Of a DNA stretch of 64,000 nt, positions 62,275 to 64,000 are shown in pieces. Origin of the DNA: Pseudomonadota bacterium (GTDB taxonomy: Bacteria > Myxococcota_A > UBA796 > SXON01); assembly GCA_030685065.1 (NCBI GenBank), contig JAUXQH010000023.1, forward strand, positions 38,300 through 102,299, read 5' to 3'. Below the pieces are notes generated by a model. That model saw only the letters and a program-made list of their open reading frames with translations. It ran no database searches and was not told where the DNA came from. How positions within the stretch are numbered: the stretch's first letter is position 1; the number at the start of each line of letters is the position of its first letter. Position numbers and translations under genes: made by a program.

Positions 62275-63585
62275 CTACAGGACCGAGAACGGAAAGGCCG
62301 TGTACACCGGCGGCTCCAGCGGCGTGCCGTCGTTGTTCACGAGCTCGAGGCGGAGGGTGTGCGCGCCGGGGAGCAGGCCCGTCACTCCGTGGGTGGTGGC
62401 CGCGGTCTCCGCGAGGAGCGCGCCGTCGATCCACAGCGCCGCGTGCCCGACATGGCGGCTGTTCGCGCCCCCCATCGCCGCGGCGTCGAGCACGAAGTTC
62501 TCCGGGGCGAAGGTGACCTCGAAGGACGGGCCCATGACCCAGTCGCGGCCGGGGTAGCTCACCAGGACGTCGGGACGGTCGGCGGGGATGGTGACCCACA
62601 TGCGGTCGCGCACCATGAGCTCCACCAGGTCGTTGCCGGCCAGGACCACCTCGAACAGGTGCTCGCCCGGCGGCACGTGTTCGAGGACCAGGTCGGTCGA
62701 GGCCGCCCCATCCAGCCAGGCGCCGTCGAGGAACATGTGCCAGTAGCCCGCACCGGGGACGGGCAGGCCCGTACCGTTCGGCTCCATCAGCGTGAAGTTC
62801 GCGGTGCCGAGGTGGATCGGCAGGGTAGCGCTGTCCCAGGGGGCCGCCGACACCGAGCGGTCGAAGAAGACCCCCGGCGCGAGGTCCGGCACGGTCACCG
62901 TGATCTCCTTCACGATCGGCGGGACGAGGGAGAGGCCGGTGTTCGAGACGAGCTCCACTTGCACGGTGTGGGGGCCGGCGGCGAGCCCGGTGACCTCGAC
63001 GGGCACCATGGGATCGACGCTCCAATCGCGGAACACGCCGTCCACCTTGACGATCACGTGCCCCTCGCCGAAGAAGTCGGCCTCGCCGCGGGCGGGCATC
63101 ACGTCGAAGTCGGCGACGCTGAAGGTCAACGACGTGTTGCTCTTGTCGAGCATCGTGCCGTCGGCGGGGCCCGTGATCGCGAGGACCGGGATGATCACGG
63201 GGAAGTCGCGCTCCGCCGTCACATCGAGCTCGGTGTGGTCGTTCTCCGCGAGGCGCACCTCGAGCGTGCGCGTTCCCTCCGCGAGCCCGTTGATCAGGAA
63301 CGATCCGTCGGTCGACTCCCCGAGCAGCTCGCTGTCCAGGTACACGTGGGCGTGTCCGCGCCCCGGCTTGTTCGCCCCGTCCATGCCCGCCGCGTCGAGC
63401 GTGAAGTCCGTGACTTCGTATCGGATCTCGACGGGCGCGCCGTAGAAGCCCTGGCCTTCCGCCGGTGTGACCAGGGTGACACCGGGCGTGCCGACGGGCC
63501 CCGGCTCTTCGTCGGGGCCCGGTTTGGCAGGGCCGTCGAGGCCCTCACAAGCCCCCAGCAATAGCAAGGCGCACAGGCGTACCAT
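62275..63585 (-). CDS. Lipoprotein with four tandem ~100-residue beta domains
   Basis: 436 residues from the ATG at 63585. RLCALLLLGACEGLDGP has a lipobox (LGAC) and a Pro/Gly/Asp linker. Four similar units follow, each with GxGH(A/V)..(L/V)DG and a ..G.HT(L/V).V.LV.ND motif (GRGHAHVYLDSELL; GEGHVIVKVDGVF; PGAGYWHMFLDGAWL; HVGHAALWIDGALL). They resemble beta-sandwich DUF4399-like or Ig-like modules. Surface-exposed or periplasmic binding protein of unknown ligand. Upstream of the helicase on the same strand. Confidence 0.82.
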   Translation of the reverse strand: MVRLCALLLLGACEGLDGPAKPGPDEEPGPVGTPGVTLVTPAEGQGFYGAPVEIRYEVTDFTLDAAGMDGANKPGRGHAHVYLDSELLGESTDGSFLINGLAEGTRTLEVRLAENDHTELDVTAERDFPVIIPVLAITGPADGTMLDKSNTSLTFSVADFDVMPARGEADFFGEGHVIVKVDGVFRDWSVDPMVPVEVTGLAAGPHTVQVELVSNTGLSLVPPIVKEITVTVPDLAPGVFFDRSVSAAPWDSATLPIHLGTANFTLMEPNGTGLPVPGAGYWHMFLDGAWLDGAASTDLVLEHVPPGEHLFEVVLAGNDLVELMVRDRMWVTIPADRPDVLVSYPGRDWVMGPSFEVTFAPENFVLDAAAMGGANSRHVGHAALWIDGALLAETAATTHGVTGLLPGAHTLRLELVNNDGTPLEPPVYTAFPFSVL

Positions 63586-63622
63586 TGGATTCCCCGGTTC
63601 GTGGATCCGATGTAGACACGCG

Positions 63623-63643
63623 CGCCCAAGCCCTTGCTGGGCG
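63623..63643 (-). terminator. Small hairpin downstream of the 88-residue gene
   Basis: CGCCCA (63623-63628) pairs with TGGGCG (63638-63643) with a 9-nt loop, starting 5 bp after the stop of the 63648-63914 gene. No T-tract. Weak candidate. Confidence 0.3.
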
Positions 63644-63647
63644 GCGG

Positions 63648-63914
63648 TTACTTCACGTCATCGATGGAGGCTTCCATCTCGGGGTTGAAGTTCGAGCGGA
63701 CGCTGATCATGGGAATGAAGATGGGGCGCTTCGACTCCGAGTGGAACCCCCCGGAGGGCCCGATCAGCGCGGCGTCCACGTTCACGGCGTTGAAGTCGAT
63801 CTCGGTCGCCTTCTGGTAGAGGATCTTTCGGGGCGCGGCGTCCTCCTCCTGGGCGAGGGCGATGGCGGGCAAGGCCAAGGGGAGCGCGAGGAGAATCAGG
63901 GTGAGACGCTTCAT
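63648..63914 (-). CDS. Small exported protein of unknown function
   Basis: 88 residues from the ATG at 63914, with GGAGG upstream. Signal peptide KRLTLILLALPLALPAIALAQEED, then ILYQKATEIDFNAVNVDAALIGPSG and IFIPMISVRSNFNPEMEASIDDVK. I recall similar small proteins (Lys-Thr-Glu-Ile-Asp-Phe core and Asn-Phe-Asn-x-Glu-Met end) in deltaproteobacterial gene clusters around TonB/ExbB-like and gliding-motility genes, but cannot confirm this from the sequence. Any linked partners would lie upstream, beyond the window edge. Confidence 0.75.
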   Translation of the reverse strand: MKRLTLILLALPLALPAIALAQEEDAAPRKILYQKATEIDFNAVNVDAALIGPSGGFHSESKRPIFIPMISVRSNFNPEMEASIDDVK

Positions 63915-64000
63915 GGGACGGACCTCCGCGCGGGCAACGGCGCTCCTACGGGTGAGCTTTCACCCGGAGTGAACAATTGGTGGGGGGCGTTGCGGGGGGC
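63915..64000. promoter_or_regulatory. Upstream region with a leader hairpin
   Basis: Upstream of the last gene. CGGGTG (63949-63954) pairs with CACCCG (63961-63966). An AATTGTT run (complement of 63973-63979) might hold a -35 region, but no clear -10 was found. Confidence 0.3.

Overview
The window is a strongly G+C-rich, gene-dense chromosomal segment from a Gram-negative bacterium. Lipid A synthesis (lpxD, fabZ, lpxA, lpxB), BamA, Skp and Lol transport show an outer membrane. Large lipoproteins with Cys-Asp-rich MopE-type repeats, FG-GAP repeats and Asp/Thr-rich linkers, several Hsp70 paralogues, a PIN-PhoH ATPase and a membrane 'recombinase' of the Gcr type together suggest a deltaproteobacterial, Myxococcota-like lineage. 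This is an inference from gene content; no rRNA gene is present to settle it.

Layout. 1-3762 (minus): Maf, an Hsp70 fused to a von Willebrand A domain, GrpE and a second Hsp70 cut by the window edge. 3818-6299: a uracil-DNA-glycosylase-like protein, a triple S1-domain protein and CsrA. 6296-12817 (plus): queuosine genes queA and tgt, the Sec accessory genes yajC-secD-secF, an IHF/HU-type protein and a secreted protein. 12898-23120 (plus, one minus gene): PIN-PhoH ATPase, a 200-bp imperfect palindrome, birA, coaX, a helical-repeat protein, phoH, a 7TM-HD phosphodiesterase, ybeY, and prfB with the classical programmed frameshift. 23207-24297: two tandem paralogous lipoproteins. 24357-37043: lysS, then an envelope cluster lolC/E-lolD-bamA-skp-lpxD-fabZ, interrupted by an inverted pair (phytochelatin-synthase-like protein and sulfatase-like hydrolase), then lpxA, a Gfo/Idh oxidoreductase and lpxB.

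37018-46752: dnaK, tRNA-Leu, a TlpA-like lipoprotein, rpsU, an outer-membrane protein, an LptE-like lipoprotein with holA, rpsT, scpA-scpB, rluB and two identical initiator tRNA genes, the first overlapping the end of rluB. 46885-57239: accessory surface region with two tandem parallel beta-helix lipoproteins, a metallo-beta-lactamase-fold hydrolase, a 1990-residue lipoprotein with about 14 MopE-type and 14 FG-GAP repeats, and another small lipoprotein. 57453-63914: Gcr-type membrane protein, Ski2-like helicase, a four-repeat lipoprotein and a small exported protein.

Genes are tightly packed with many ATGA/GTGA overlaps, implying translational coupling. The long opposite-strand open frames are shadows produced by base composition. 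Strongest items for follow-up: the Hsp70-VWA operon, the 14+14-repeat surface lipoprotein, the degenerate UDG, the GnnA-like gene among the lipid A genes, the 200-bp palindrome, and two conserved genes (queA, phoH) whose reading frames have no conventional start codon.
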